A stretch of DNA of 64,000 nt from Actinomadura alba (GTDB lineage Bacteria > Actinomycetota > Actinomycetes > Streptosporangiales > Streptosporangiaceae): positions 62,001 to 126,000 of the forward strand of contig NZ_JABVEC010000003.1 in assembly GCF_014323705.1 (NCBI RefSeq), read 5' to 3'. The translations under genes and the position numbers were made by a program. Positions within the stretch are counted from its first letter, which is position 1. Each line of letters opens with the position of its first letter. Below the pieces are notes generated by a model that was not told the origin of the DNA, ran no database searches, and worked only from the letters and a program-made list of their open reading frames with translations. This document shows positions 43,963 to 52,560 of this stretch, in pieces.

Positions 43963-46900
43963 GGCCGTCCCCGACCGGCGACGATGATGACCGAGGTACT
44001 GCCGGGGCCGTCCTCGAGCTCTCGTACGAAGGCCTTCGCACCCACCTTCAGCGGGATCAGCGGCATGTCACGAGCCCCGAACTGCGCGGCGACAGCGTGG
44101 GTGACCATGCCGCCGTTCCACGGTCCCCACGCGATGGCGCGCGCCAGGCAGTCCGGGCGCTTCCCCCGCTCGACGGCCACCACGTGGGTGAGGACCTCGT
44201 TCGCCATGGCGTAGTCGCACTGGCCCGGGTTGCCGTGACTCGCGGCCACCGAGGAGAAGGCGCACAACAGGCGGAGCGGATCGTTCGCCGTGGCGGCGAG
44301 TAGATGGTGCAGCCCGTCGACCTTGGTGCCGAAGACACGGTCAAACTGCTCATCGGTCTTGTCCGCGATCTTCCGGTCGGCGAGAACCCCTGCGCCGTGC
44401 ACGAGCCCCGTTATCGGTCCCCACGCACTCCGGACCTCGGCCAGGGCTCGGGCGACCGCCGTGCCGTCCCGTACATCGAGCGGGACATACCGTACGGTCG
44501 CGCCTGCCCGGCTCAGCGTGTCCAGGGTCGCGCGGACCTCACGGACCGCCAACACTCGCTGGGCTCTGGTCGCCAGGTCGAGAAGGTCAGGCACCGACCC
44601 GTTCCCGCGGCTCTGCTGGGCGAGGGCGGCGACCAGGGCCTCCTCGGAACGGGCATCGGACAGCCCTTCCCCTTCGTCCTCCAGGACGGTGCGGCCGATG
44701 AGGACGAGCCGGGGCCGGTACTTCGCGGCGAGTTCGAGCAGCGCTGCGGCCGTCACTCCCCGCGCGCCGCCGGTCGCCACGATGACCGGCCGATCGCCCA
44801 GGCTCGGGCCGGTCCCCGGGAGAGCCGGAGTCTCGTCCTCCCTCAGGGTCACCCGGGTCGAACCGAGCCCCACGTTCAGGGTGGATCCGCCAGTGGTCAG
44901 TTCCTGGACGATCGCGGCGGCGATGGCGTTCCGGTCCTGGTGGGCGCAGTCGATGGCCTTGACCGAGGCCTTGGGCCATTCCTTGGCGGCGGTTCTGGCC
45001 AGGGCCGCCAGCCCGCCCAGCCAGGCACCGGCCGAGTCCACGCTGGTGAGGCCGAAGTCACCGCCGGTGCGCTGGACCGTCACGAAGATCCCGCCGGTGG
45101 CCGTCATCGCCGGCGCCACCGTCCGAGCGGCCTGGAACGCCGCCCGCTGGATGTTCATCGCCTCCTCGACCGAGATGACGTCGCGTAGACCGCCGAGATA
45201 GAGGACCGCACGGGCGTCTTCCGGCACTACTGAGACGATTTCGGCGGCAATTCCCTGCCCGGCCAGCAGTTCGAGGACCAGCGGGGCGACGCCGCTCGAG
45301 CCCTCTGTGATCATCAGTGGGGCGCGGCCGAGCCCGGGCATCGCAATTCCCGGCGCCGGTTCGGCCACTGCCCGCACGACCAGCCTCGTGGTCGGCACGC
45401 TCTCGCCAGGCGGCAGGCCTTGAAGCCGCTCCACGATCTCGCTAATGGTCCGGAGCTTGCCGAAACCGGCCTGCTCCGAGGTGTCTGCGGCGGCCAAGTG
45501 AGGAGCGGCCGCCCGCATCGCCGACAGGATCTCCACCCTCTTGATCGAGTCGATCCCCAGGTCGGACTCGAGGTCCATGCCCGGCTCCAGCATGTCCACC
45601 GGGTAACCCGTCTTCGCAGCGATCACACCCAGCAGAAGGGACTCGACGTCCAGATCCTCGGCGATCACCGGGATCGCCGGCGCCATCGGGGCAGACGGGG
45701 CTGACGCTGATGGGGCGAAAGGAATCTCGGGGGGGCTCTGTTCTGGCACCGGCATGCTGAGCGAAGGCAGCCCCGGCGGCTCGCCGCCACCGCCCAAGTA
45801 GGTGCTCATCATCGTGAACGAGGCTTCGGCGGTCTTCATGAAGGCCAAATGGCTGTCGGCCATCGACTGCTGGAAGTCCGCCATCACCCGCTGATAGCCG
45901 GCGTATGTGTCGGCAGTCTGCCGCTGGGACTCCCGGACGATCTCGAACCACCCTGGGTCGGCGTGGGACCTCCGGGGTTCCAGCGCCGACGCCGGCGGTG
46001 GCCGCTCCTGTACGAGCGGGACTGCGGCTCGCTGGTTGGCTCCACTGATCTGGACGGTGGCCCTCGAAGAGTTCACGACCGTGGTCTGCCGTACGGGGCG
46101 GTAGGACTCCCAAAGTGCCGCGAAATCGAGGGGAACACCCCGGACGGCGAGTCCGGCGAGCGCCTCGTGCAGGACGGTCACCCCGTGCCTGCCCCGCCGG
46201 TCCAGGGCCACCGCCCAGTGCGGGCGGTCCGCGAGGATCCCGCCGACCAGCCCGGTGAGCGCGGAACCGGCGCCCACCTCAATGAACGTCCTGACACCGG
46301 CCTCGTACATCGACTCGATCTGGTCGGCGAACCTGACCGGGGTGACGACCTGGGCGCTGACACGCCGGCGGATCTCCGCCGGATCGGCCGGATAGGGCGC
46401 GGCGTCGGCGTTGCCGTACACCTCGATCCGCGGTGGCCGGATTTCGATCGCGTCCAGCGCGGCCAGGAGCGGCTCGACGGCGGACGCGACCAGCGGGCTG
46501 TGGAACGCGGTGGCGGTGTCCAGATAGGTGCTGGCGATCCCGTCCGCGACGAGCTTCTGCCGTACGGTCGCCAGGGCGTCCACGGCACCGGACAGGACGA
46601 GCTGGTTGGGGGCATTGTGGTTGGCGATCCACACTTGTTCGGTGTCACAGGCCTCGAGTACGGCTTGGACTTCCGCTCGCCCGATGGAGACAGCCAGCAT
46701 CGCCCCTGGTACCACGGCCGCGTCCCGCATCAGCTCACCTCGACGCCGCGCCAGCTCGATCAGCGTATCGGCGTCGAAGACTCCGGCGTGCTGTAGCGCG
46801 ACGAGTTCACCGAGGCTGTGGCCGGCCACGCAATCGGGGTGCAGATTCAACGCGCGCAGCAGATCAAGCAGTACAAGGCTGTGCGCCGCGAGCGCGGGTT

Positions 46901-48824
46901 GAGCCCGATGCGTGGCGGTCAACTGCAGCCGCTGGGCCGCACGCCCGTCATCGTCGAACGCGGAGACCGGGAAGACCACCCGGGAAAGGAAGTCATCAGC
47001 GGGCGAGAGCCGGTCGACCCGGTCCCAGATGGCCTGCGCTCGGGCGAACTGCATGGTCACGTCACCGCCCATGCCGACGTACTGCGAGCCCTGACCGGGA
47101 AAGAGGTACGCGATGCGGCCAGTGCCGGCACTCCCGACCCCGTAGTGGACTCCCTTCGGAGTGGAGAAGGCCTCGTGCGGCCGCCGTTCGATCGCCTCTG
47201 CCGCCTCCTCGAGCTTGACGGCCAGGTCGACGGTATCGGCCGCGACCACCGCGAGCCGTGCTTCGTCGTCCGCCCGGAACCGCTGCTGGGAATGCTGTGC
47301 GAGGTCGGCCAGCGGCCGCCCGGCGCCGAATCCCTGGATCCACTCCACCAGGCGTTCCGGTGTCGGCGCGGAAAGCAGCACCAGCTCCGAGGGAGCCGTA
47401 CGCGATCGCCACGCCGCCCTGCCTCCCCGAGGCACGTATTCCTCAAGTGTGACGTGGAAGTTGGTGCCACCGAATCCGAAACTCGACACCGAAGCCCGGC
47501 GTGGATGGGACGCGCTGTGCACCCATGGCCGCGCTTTCATATTCAGGTAGAACGGGCTGTCCTCAAGCCCGAGCCCTGGGTCAGGACGGTCCACTTTGAT
47601 CGTCGGCGGCAGGATCTGATGACGCAGCGCCATCGCGGCTTTGAGGAGACCAGCGGCCCCGGCCGTCCACTTGGTGTGGCCGACCTGTGACTTGACCGAG
47701 CCGAGTGCGCACCACGGCCGGTCCGTCCGGCCCGAGTCCGCCGCCACATCGCGCAGCGCCGCCACTTCCGCAGCGTCGCCCACGGTCGTCCCGGTCCCGT
47801 GTGCCTCGACCAGGCCCACCGTGCCGAGGTCGTAGCCCGCCGCCTCGTACGCACGGCGCAGTGCCCGGGCCTGGCCCGCCGGAAGGGGAGCGAAAATCGC
47901 CGTGCCCCGGCCATCCGACGAGGAGCCGATTCCACGGATGACGGCGTAGATCCGGTCGCCGTCACGTTCTGCGTCGTCCAGCCGGCGGAGCGCGAACATG
48001 ACGATGCCCTCGCCGAGGATGGTCCCGTCCGCCGCGTCCGAGAACGGACGGCAGTCCCCGGTGCGGGACAGCGCGAAGGATTTGCTGAACGACATGAAGG
48101 TCCCGGCGTCGTTAAGCGTGTCCACGCCGCCGGTGACGACCATGTCCGCGCGGCCAAGGCTCAGCTCGTCCACGGCCATCGAAAGGGCCGCGAGGGAGGC
48201 CGCGCAGGCCGCGTCGATCGTGCAGTTGGTACCGTGCAGATCGAACTTGTTGGCCACCCGCCCGGCCACGACATTGCCCAGCAGCCCGGGGAACGAGGCC
48301 TCTCGCCACGGAACGTGATGGGCCGCGATGCGATCGGAGATCGCCTTCGCCTCAGGCTCGGCGATGCCGTGCTCGCGCAGCGCCCTGTCCCAGAGCGGGC
48401 GCCGGGTCCGGCTCTCCAGTTCCGCGAACAGCTCGGTCTGCCCGGTGCCGAGAATGACTCCGACTCTTTCCCGGTCGAGTGGAGCGTTCTGCCTGCCTTC
48501 GGCCGCGTCGTTCAGGACCTGCTCGGCCACGACCAGGGCCAGCAACTGAGCGGTGTCCGTCGCTTCAAGGCTGTTGGGTGGAATCCCGAAGGCCAGGGGG
48601 TCGAACTCCAGCTGTGGGAGGAATGCGCCGCGCTTGCAATACGTCTTGTCCTCAGCGGCGGGATCCGGATCGTAGTAGTCCTCCACCAGCCAATGGGTCG
48701 CCGGAATGTCCGTGATCTGGTCACGCCCCGTAACGACGGTATGCCAGAACCCGTCGACGTCGGTCGAGCCGGGCATGAGCGCGCCCACCCCCACAATGGC
48801 GATCGGAATCTGACAGTCGGGCAT
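43959..48824 (-). CDS. pfaA: PfaA-like iterative synthase: KS - AT - ACP - KR
   Basis: This 1621-residue multidomain synthase elongates chains. The ketosynthase (~1-455) has its cysteine in TIDAACAASL (~206). The malonyl-type acyltransferase (~570-900) has GHSLGEL near 668. A single acyl carrier domain (~1060-1145) has LGIDSIKRVEIL. The ketoreductase (~1270-1615) has GGARGVT and CDYAMANE for NADPH and catalysis. There is no DH or ER here; those are in pfaC and pfaD. Canonical marine PfaA has tandem ACPs, so a single ACP is unusual. A GGGAG ribosome site precedes ATG 48824, 18 bp after pfaD. Confidence 0.95.
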   Translation of the reverse strand: MPDCQIPIAIVGVGALMPGSTDVDGFWHTVVTGRDQITDIPATHWLVEDYYDPDPAAEDKTYCKRGAFLPQLEFDPLAFGIPPNSLEATDTAQLLALVVAEQVLNDAAEGRQNAPLDRERVGVILGTGQTELFAELESRTRRPLWDRALREHGIAEPEAKAISDRIAAHHVPWREASFPGLLGNVVAGRVANKFDLHGTNCTIDAACAASLAALSMAVDELSLGRADMVVTGGVDTLNDAGTFMSFSKSFALSRTGDCRPFSDAADGTILGEGIVMFALRRLDDAERDGDRIYAVIRGIGSSSDGRGTAIFAPLPAGQARALRRAYEAAGYDLGTVGLVEAHGTGTTVGDAAEVAALRDVAADSGRTDRPWCALGSVKSQVGHTKWTAGAAGLLKAAMALRHQILPPTIKVDRPDPGLGLEDSPFYLNMKARPWVHSASHPRRASVSSFGFGGTNFHVTLEEYVPRGGRAAWRSRTAPSELVLLSAPTPERLVEWIQGFGAGRPLADLAQHSQQRFRADDEARLAVVAADTVDLAVKLEEAAEAIERRPHEAFSTPKGVHYGVGSAGTGRIAYLFPGQGSQYVGMGGDVTMQFARAQAIWDRVDRLSPADDFLSRVVFPVSAFDDDGRAAQRLQLTATHRAQPALAAHSLVLLDLLRALNLHPDCVAGHSLGELVALQHAGVFDADTLIELARRRGELMRDAAVVPGAMLAVSIGRAEVQAVLEACDTEQVWIANHNAPNQLVLSGAVDALATVRQKLVADGIASTYLDTATAFHSPLVASAVEPLLAALDAIEIRPPRIEVYGNADAAPYPADPAEIRRRVSAQVVTPVRFADQIESMYEAGVRTFIEVGAGSALTGLVGGILADRPHWAVALDRRGRHGVTVLHEALAGLAVRGVPLDFAALWESYRPVRQTTVVNSSRATVQISGANQRAAVPLVQERPPPASALEPRRSHADPGWFEIVRESQRQTADTYAGYQRVMADFQQSMADSHLAFMKTAEASFTMMSTYLGGGGEPPGLPSLSMPVPEQSPPEIPFAPSASAPSAPMAPAIPVIAEDLDVESLLLGVIAAKTGYPVDMLEPGMDLESDLGIDSIKRVEILSAMRAAAPHLAAADTSEQAGFGKLRTISEIVERLQGLPPGESVPTTRLVVRAVAEPAPGIAMPGLGRAPLMITEGSSGVAPLVLELLAGQGIAAEIVSVVPEDARAVLYLGGLRDVISVEEAMNIQRAAFQAARTVAPAMTATGGIFVTVQRTGGDFGLTSVDSAGAWLGGLAALARTAAKEWPKASVKAIDCAHQDRNAIAAAIVQELTTGGSTLNVGLGSTRVTLREDETPALPGTGPSLGDRPVIVATGGARGVTAAALLELAAKYRPRLVLIGRTVLEDEGEGLSDARSEEALVAALAQQSRGNGSVPDLLDLATRAQRVLAVREVRATLDTLSRAGATVRYVPLDVRDGTAVARALAEVRSAWGPITGLVHGAGVLADRKIADKTDEQFDRVFGTKVDGLHHLLAATANDPLRLLCAFSSVAASHGNPGQCDYAMANEVLTHVVAVERGKRPDCLARAIAWGPWNGGMVTHAVAAQFGARDMPLIPLKVGAKAFVRELEDGPGSTSVIIVAGRGRP

Positions 48825-48842
48825 GGGCTTCTCCCTTGGAGT

Positions 48843-50417
48843 TCAGGCCAGTCGGCGGGGCTCGTATGAGAATCCGACCGCCGGCACAGGCAGGCCGAAG
48901 GTGCGTAGCTGGTGGGCCCGGGTGATCACAGCCGCCCCCTCCAGCAGGTTGCGTGCGATCTGGATGACGGACCTGGCGGCCGGCTGGGCGAGGAAGCTTC
49001 CGGTGACCCACTGGTTGAAGGCACCGACCGCTGGACCGCACCAGAGCTGGTAGTCGGTACGACGGCCGGTCTCTCCCTCGATCGCCCAGTGGCTTGAGCG
49101 ACCGAGATACCACCGGAAGGTCAGGGCCATCCGGTGCCTGGGATCCCGCTCGGCCCGTTCGAGCTCGACCGGATCTCGCTGCTCCCAGAAGCGGCGGGTC
49201 TCCTCCCAGACCTCGTCGAACGAGGCGCGCAGGACCGTCCGCTCGATCTTGATCCGCAACGGCTCGGGGACCGCCTCCAGCGAGTCGTACTCCCGGTAGG
49301 TCTCGTACAGCCGGACGGCGCGGGGACCGAACATCGTCCCCCGGCGCAGCACCTGCAGCCTGACCCCGAGTTCGAACATGTCCGCCGCGGGCGCCATCAT
49401 GACGTCGGCCAGACCAGCCTCGGCCAGCATCGCCTTGGCCTCGTCGGACACCCCGGCCTCGACCGACATCTGGTTCACCGAGCCGGTCATGACGTAGGCG
49501 GCGCCCAGCGCGAACGCCGCGGCCACCCCGCCGGGCGTGCCGAGGCCACCGGCCGCACCGACCCGGATGGGAGTGGTGTAGCCGAAGCAGCGATGGAGCT
49601 CGTCACGCAACGCGAGCATCGCCGGGAGGATGACGACCAGCGGCCGGTTGTCGGTGTGGCCACCGCTGTCGGCCTCGACCGTGATGTCCTCGGCCACCGG
49701 TACCCGGGCGGCCAGGCGGGCCTCGGCCTCGGTGAGTTGTCCCCGGCCGACCAGCACTCTCAGCAGCTCGGCCGGGGCCGGCGACATGAACTTCGCGGCC
49801 ACGTCAGGGTGAGAGACCTTGGCGAACAGACGGGCGCGCCGGATGATGCCGCCCTGCCGGTCCACGCTCAGGCCGGTGGCGGAGCAGCGGACGACCGCAG
49901 GCGTCAGCTCCAGGTACGCCGAAACGGAGATCCGGGGCACCTCGCGCCGTACGAGCAACTCGGCGATCCGTTCCTCCAGCTCAGGTTCGGCCGGGGAATG
50001 GATCAGATTGACCCCCCAGTTGCGAGCCCCCCTCAGTCCCACGGACAGCTCCTCGACCGCCTGCTCCACCCGCGGGTGGTCGAGCCCGCCCGCCCCGAAG
50101 AAGGCGAGCATCTCTGCCCGGGCCATCTCGATCACCAACCGGGTGGTGGCGATGCCGTTGGCCATCTCCCCCGCCACATAAGGGAAACGCACCTCGTGCG
50201 CCGTACCGAACGAGCGGTCGCCCAGCCATTCTGGGTAGAGCGGTGGCAGCGTGCCGAGCAACCGGTGGCCGGCGCTTTCGGAAGTCCAGGCCACTCCGAT
50301 GGACCCGTCAGAGATCCGAGTCACCACGTGGAGAGGTCGCCGTATCTGCCGGATGTGCGCGAGGAGTTCCTGCTCGCCGAACGCGGGTGCCTCTGCCTGG
50401 CTGACCGGAGTACTCAT
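48843..50417 (-). CDS. pfaD: PfaD-like enoyl reductase (NMO-like TIM barrel)
   Basis: The 524-residue protein is the trans enoyl reductase of Pfa synthases, an FMN-dependent TIM barrel related to nitronate monooxygenases. Seen are GMANGIATTRLVIEMARAEMLAFFGAGG-type opening strands, the flavin-binding GAAGGLGTPGGVAAAFALGAAYVMTGSVNQ, and the PfaD-specific C-terminal extension (RTDYQLWCGPAVGAFNQWVTGSFL). It starts at ATG 50417, overlapping the SDR stop by 4 bp. It would reduce selected enoyl intermediates, so the product can mix saturated and unsaturated positions. Confidence 0.93.
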   Translation of the reverse strand: MSTPVSQAEAPAFGEQELLAHIRQIRRPLHVVTRISDGSIGVAWTSESAGHRLLGTLPPLYPEWLGDRSFGTAHEVRFPYVAGEMANGIATTRLVIEMARAEMLAFFGAGGLDHPRVEQAVEELSVGLRGARNWGVNLIHSPAEPELEERIAELLVRREVPRISVSAYLELTPAVVRCSATGLSVDRQGGIIRRARLFAKVSHPDVAAKFMSPAPAELLRVLVGRGQLTEAEARLAARVPVAEDITVEADSGGHTDNRPLVVILPAMLALRDELHRCFGYTTPIRVGAAGGLGTPGGVAAAFALGAAYVMTGSVNQMSVEAGVSDEAKAMLAEAGLADVMMAPAADMFELGVRLQVLRRGTMFGPRAVRLYETYREYDSLEAVPEPLRIKIERTVLRASFDEVWEETRRFWEQRDPVELERAERDPRHRMALTFRWYLGRSSHWAIEGETGRRTDYQLWCGPAVGAFNQWVTGSFLAQPAARSVIQIARNLLEGAAVITRAHQLRTFGLPVPAVGFSYEPRRLA

Positions 50418-51388
50418 CGCCGTTCCCAGGGAGCGACAGCCTGCAACGCCAGCTCGGGGCGGCGCACCGCCCACCAGCCCATCGCCTGATCGAGACAGTC
50501 CTCCATCGGTTTGACGAGCCAAGTGACCGGAAGAGGATCGACGATCGACAAGTACTCCATCAGGGTGTCCATCAGCTTGCGAGTCGGCGGCGCCGAAGCC
50601 GGTGCACAACCGCCGGGCGCGACGATGGGCGGGAGCGCCATCGGCGGAAGTCCCTTGCCGACGCGGACTCCGTTGATGGCGCCGATTGCTCGTTCCGCGA
50701 CTACCTGGACGGTCATCGCCCCTGCTCCCCTGCCCAGGGACTCCACCCGAGTACTGCCCGGCGCCGCCCCGGCGGCCAACCTCAAGATGCAGTCGGCAAC
50801 GTCGCAGACCGAGACGAGGTCGACCAGCGCCCAGGGAAAGCCGACAAGCTCCGGGACCATTCCCATGCCGAAGCCGTAGACGAACTCGTAGAGACCGGTG
50901 AAGCGGGCGACGGCGCCATCTCTGCGACGCCCGATGACCAGACACGGCCGGACAATGGTCAGCGGCGCGTACCGCTCGACGGCCACCCGTTCGGACCAGG
51001 CCTTGGACCACTCATAGCTGTTCCGGTAGTCACGAGGATCACTGGAATCCACGGTTCCGCACCGCCCCGTCGCGAACGCGGTGGACACATGGATCAGATG
51101 GGTCTGCGGGGCGAAAACCTCCGTCAGAGCCAGGACCGGGACCACGTTCGCCGCTTCGGCCTGTTCCAGGGCCATGTCGAGCCGGGGCCGAGCGGCCACG
51201 TGCACGATCACGTCCCAGCCGCGTCGCAGCTCCTGTGGGGCCGGCTGCACTCCCATCACCCAGGGGACGGTTCCATCGGCGGCAGTGCTCGCGCAGCCCA
51301 CTACCTCCCAACCCTGCTCCGTCGCCTGCTGGACCAGCTCGCGCCCGATCACCCCGCTGGCGCCGGTGACCAGCATCGAGCCGGTCAC
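50414..51388 (-). CDS. extended SDR, fatty-acyl/thioester-reductase-like
   Basis: The 324-residue protein starts at GTG 51388. It has the Rossmann motif GASGVIGREL at its N-terminus and the segments HVSTAFATG, NSYEWSKAWSE (Tyr-x-x-x-Lys catalytic pair) and IVRPCLVIG. Those are the signature of the NAD_binding_4 (male-sterility, FAR-like, thioester reductase) branch of extended SDRs. A C-terminal helical domain completes it. In a lipid locus this could reduce an acyl thioester to aldehyde/alcohol, or act on a sugar or keto group. The start overlaps the ACAD stop by 4 bp and the stop overlaps pfaD by 4 bp. Confidence 0.82.
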   Translation of the reverse strand: MTGSMLVTGASGVIGRELVQQATEQGWEVVGCASTAADGTVPWVMGVQPAPQELRRGWDVIVHVAARPRLDMALEQAEAANVVPVLALTEVFAPQTHLIHVSTAFATGRCGTVDSSDPRDYRNSYEWSKAWSERVAVERYAPLTIVRPCLVIGRRRDGAVARFTGLYEFVYGFGMGMVPELVGFPWALVDLVSVCDVADCILRLAAGAAPGSTRVESLGRGAGAMTVQVVAERAIGAINGVRVGKGLPPMALPPIVAPGGCAPASAPPTRKLMDTLMEYLSIVDPLPVTWLVKPMEDCLDQAMGWWAVRRPELALQAVAPWERR

Positions 51389-52560
51389 GACCGAACCCAC
51401 CGGTCGTACAGCGCGTCGTCGGTGCGCATTCCCTTGGCGGCGAGTTCCCACATCATCTCGTCGGTTCCGCCGCCCACCCGGCCGACCCGGATGTCCCGGA
51501 GGAGCTGGGGGAACCGTGTTTCGTCCTCGACATAGCCATGGCCACCGAACAGGTGCGCGCATTCACTCGCGACGTGTTCCGCCAGCCGCGCCACGGTCAC
51601 CTTGACGCCCGCGACCTCGCACATGTTCACCACGCCGGCCGCGCTGAACTCCGCCACGGTGGCATGCACACCCCGCCGGGCGAGAGCCGTCCGGGCGATC
51701 AGATCCGCGAGCCGCAATCGGAGCGCCTGATGCTCATACAACGGAACGCCGAATTGCTTTCTCCGCCGAAGGTGGGTCGCGGTGACCAGCAGGGCCAGGT
51801 CGAGCGCTCCGAGCATCAACGCCGCAGTGGAAAGGCGTTCGTAGATCAGCGCGGATCCGATCGCGTGCAACGCCATTCCCGGGCGGACCAGGATCGCCTC
51901 GTCCGGTATCTCCGTGTCGAAGGCGAGCCTGCAGGTCTCCAAGCCCCGCATGCCCATCGTCTCCAGCCGCTTGACAACCCGTACCCCTTCTCGTGGTACC
52001 AGCACCAGAGCGGGGCCCTCGGTCGTACGGCACAGCACGATCACGACATCCGCAGCACCGCCTGGGGAGACGAACCACTTCGTCCCGCGCAGCCGCCATG
52101 CGGCTCCCTCGCGGCTCAGTTTGGTGCCGATCTCCGCCAGATTGGACCCGGCCTCCCGCTCGGACGTGGCCACACAGCACACGTACCGGCCGTCCATCGC
52201 GTGGTCGAAAACCTTCCTGGCATACTCGGTCCGCGCGAAGCCCCGCAACAACGGCACCGCGGCTTCCAGGTGCAGGCCGACGCCGACTCCGACTCCGCCG
52301 AGAGCGGCCCGGCCGAACTCCTCGGCGATCACCACGCTTCTCCCGAGATCACCGTGCTGTCCTTGCGACCAGCGCTCCCGGAACAGGCCGGCGAGGCCGA
52401 GCGCGCCCACCGCCTCAACCGGAAACTTTCGGTCACTCTCGGCCCCGGGCACCAACGGCACCACCCGGTCGGCGACCAGCGCCCGTACCCGGCTCCGAAA
52501 CTCCGTGACCTCCGGACTCGCCTGACCGAACGGCAGTGCCAGGCCGAGGTCTGTGGTCAT
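51385..52560 (-). CDS. acyl-CoA dehydrogenase family protein
   Basis: The 391-residue flavoprotein has the usual ACAD helix-barrel-helix layout: VVIAEEFGRAALGGVGVGVGLH, the flavin-contact SEREAGSNLAEIGTKLSREG, and RKQFGVPLYEHQALRLRLADL. The helical C-terminus ends GGGTDEMMWELAAKGM. The position that is Glu in short-chain MCAD-type enzymes (YEGTSE) is Gly, as in isovaleryl-CoA-dehydrogenase-type members, which place the base elsewhere. It would desaturate an acyl thioester or related substrate. It starts at ATG 52560 behind GGGAGGAAGC, which means it overlaps the end of the MMPL frame by 128 bp. Confidence 0.9.
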   Translation of the reverse strand: MTTDLGLALPFGQASPEVTEFRSRVRALVADRVVPLVPGAESDRKFPVEAVGALGLAGLFRERWSQGQHGDLGRSVVIAEEFGRAALGGVGVGVGLHLEAAVPLLRGFARTEYARKVFDHAMDGRYVCCVATSEREAGSNLAEIGTKLSREGAAWRLRGTKWFVSPGGAADVVIVLCRTTEGPALVLVPREGVRVVKRLETMGMRGLETCRLAFDTEIPDEAILVRPGMALHAIGSALIYERLSTAALMLGALDLALLVTATHLRRRKQFGVPLYEHQALRLRLADLIARTALARRGVHATVAEFSAAGVVNMCEVAGVKVTVARLAEHVASECAHLFGGHGYVEDETRFPQLLRDIRVGRVGGGTDEMMWELAAKGMRTDDALYDRWVRS

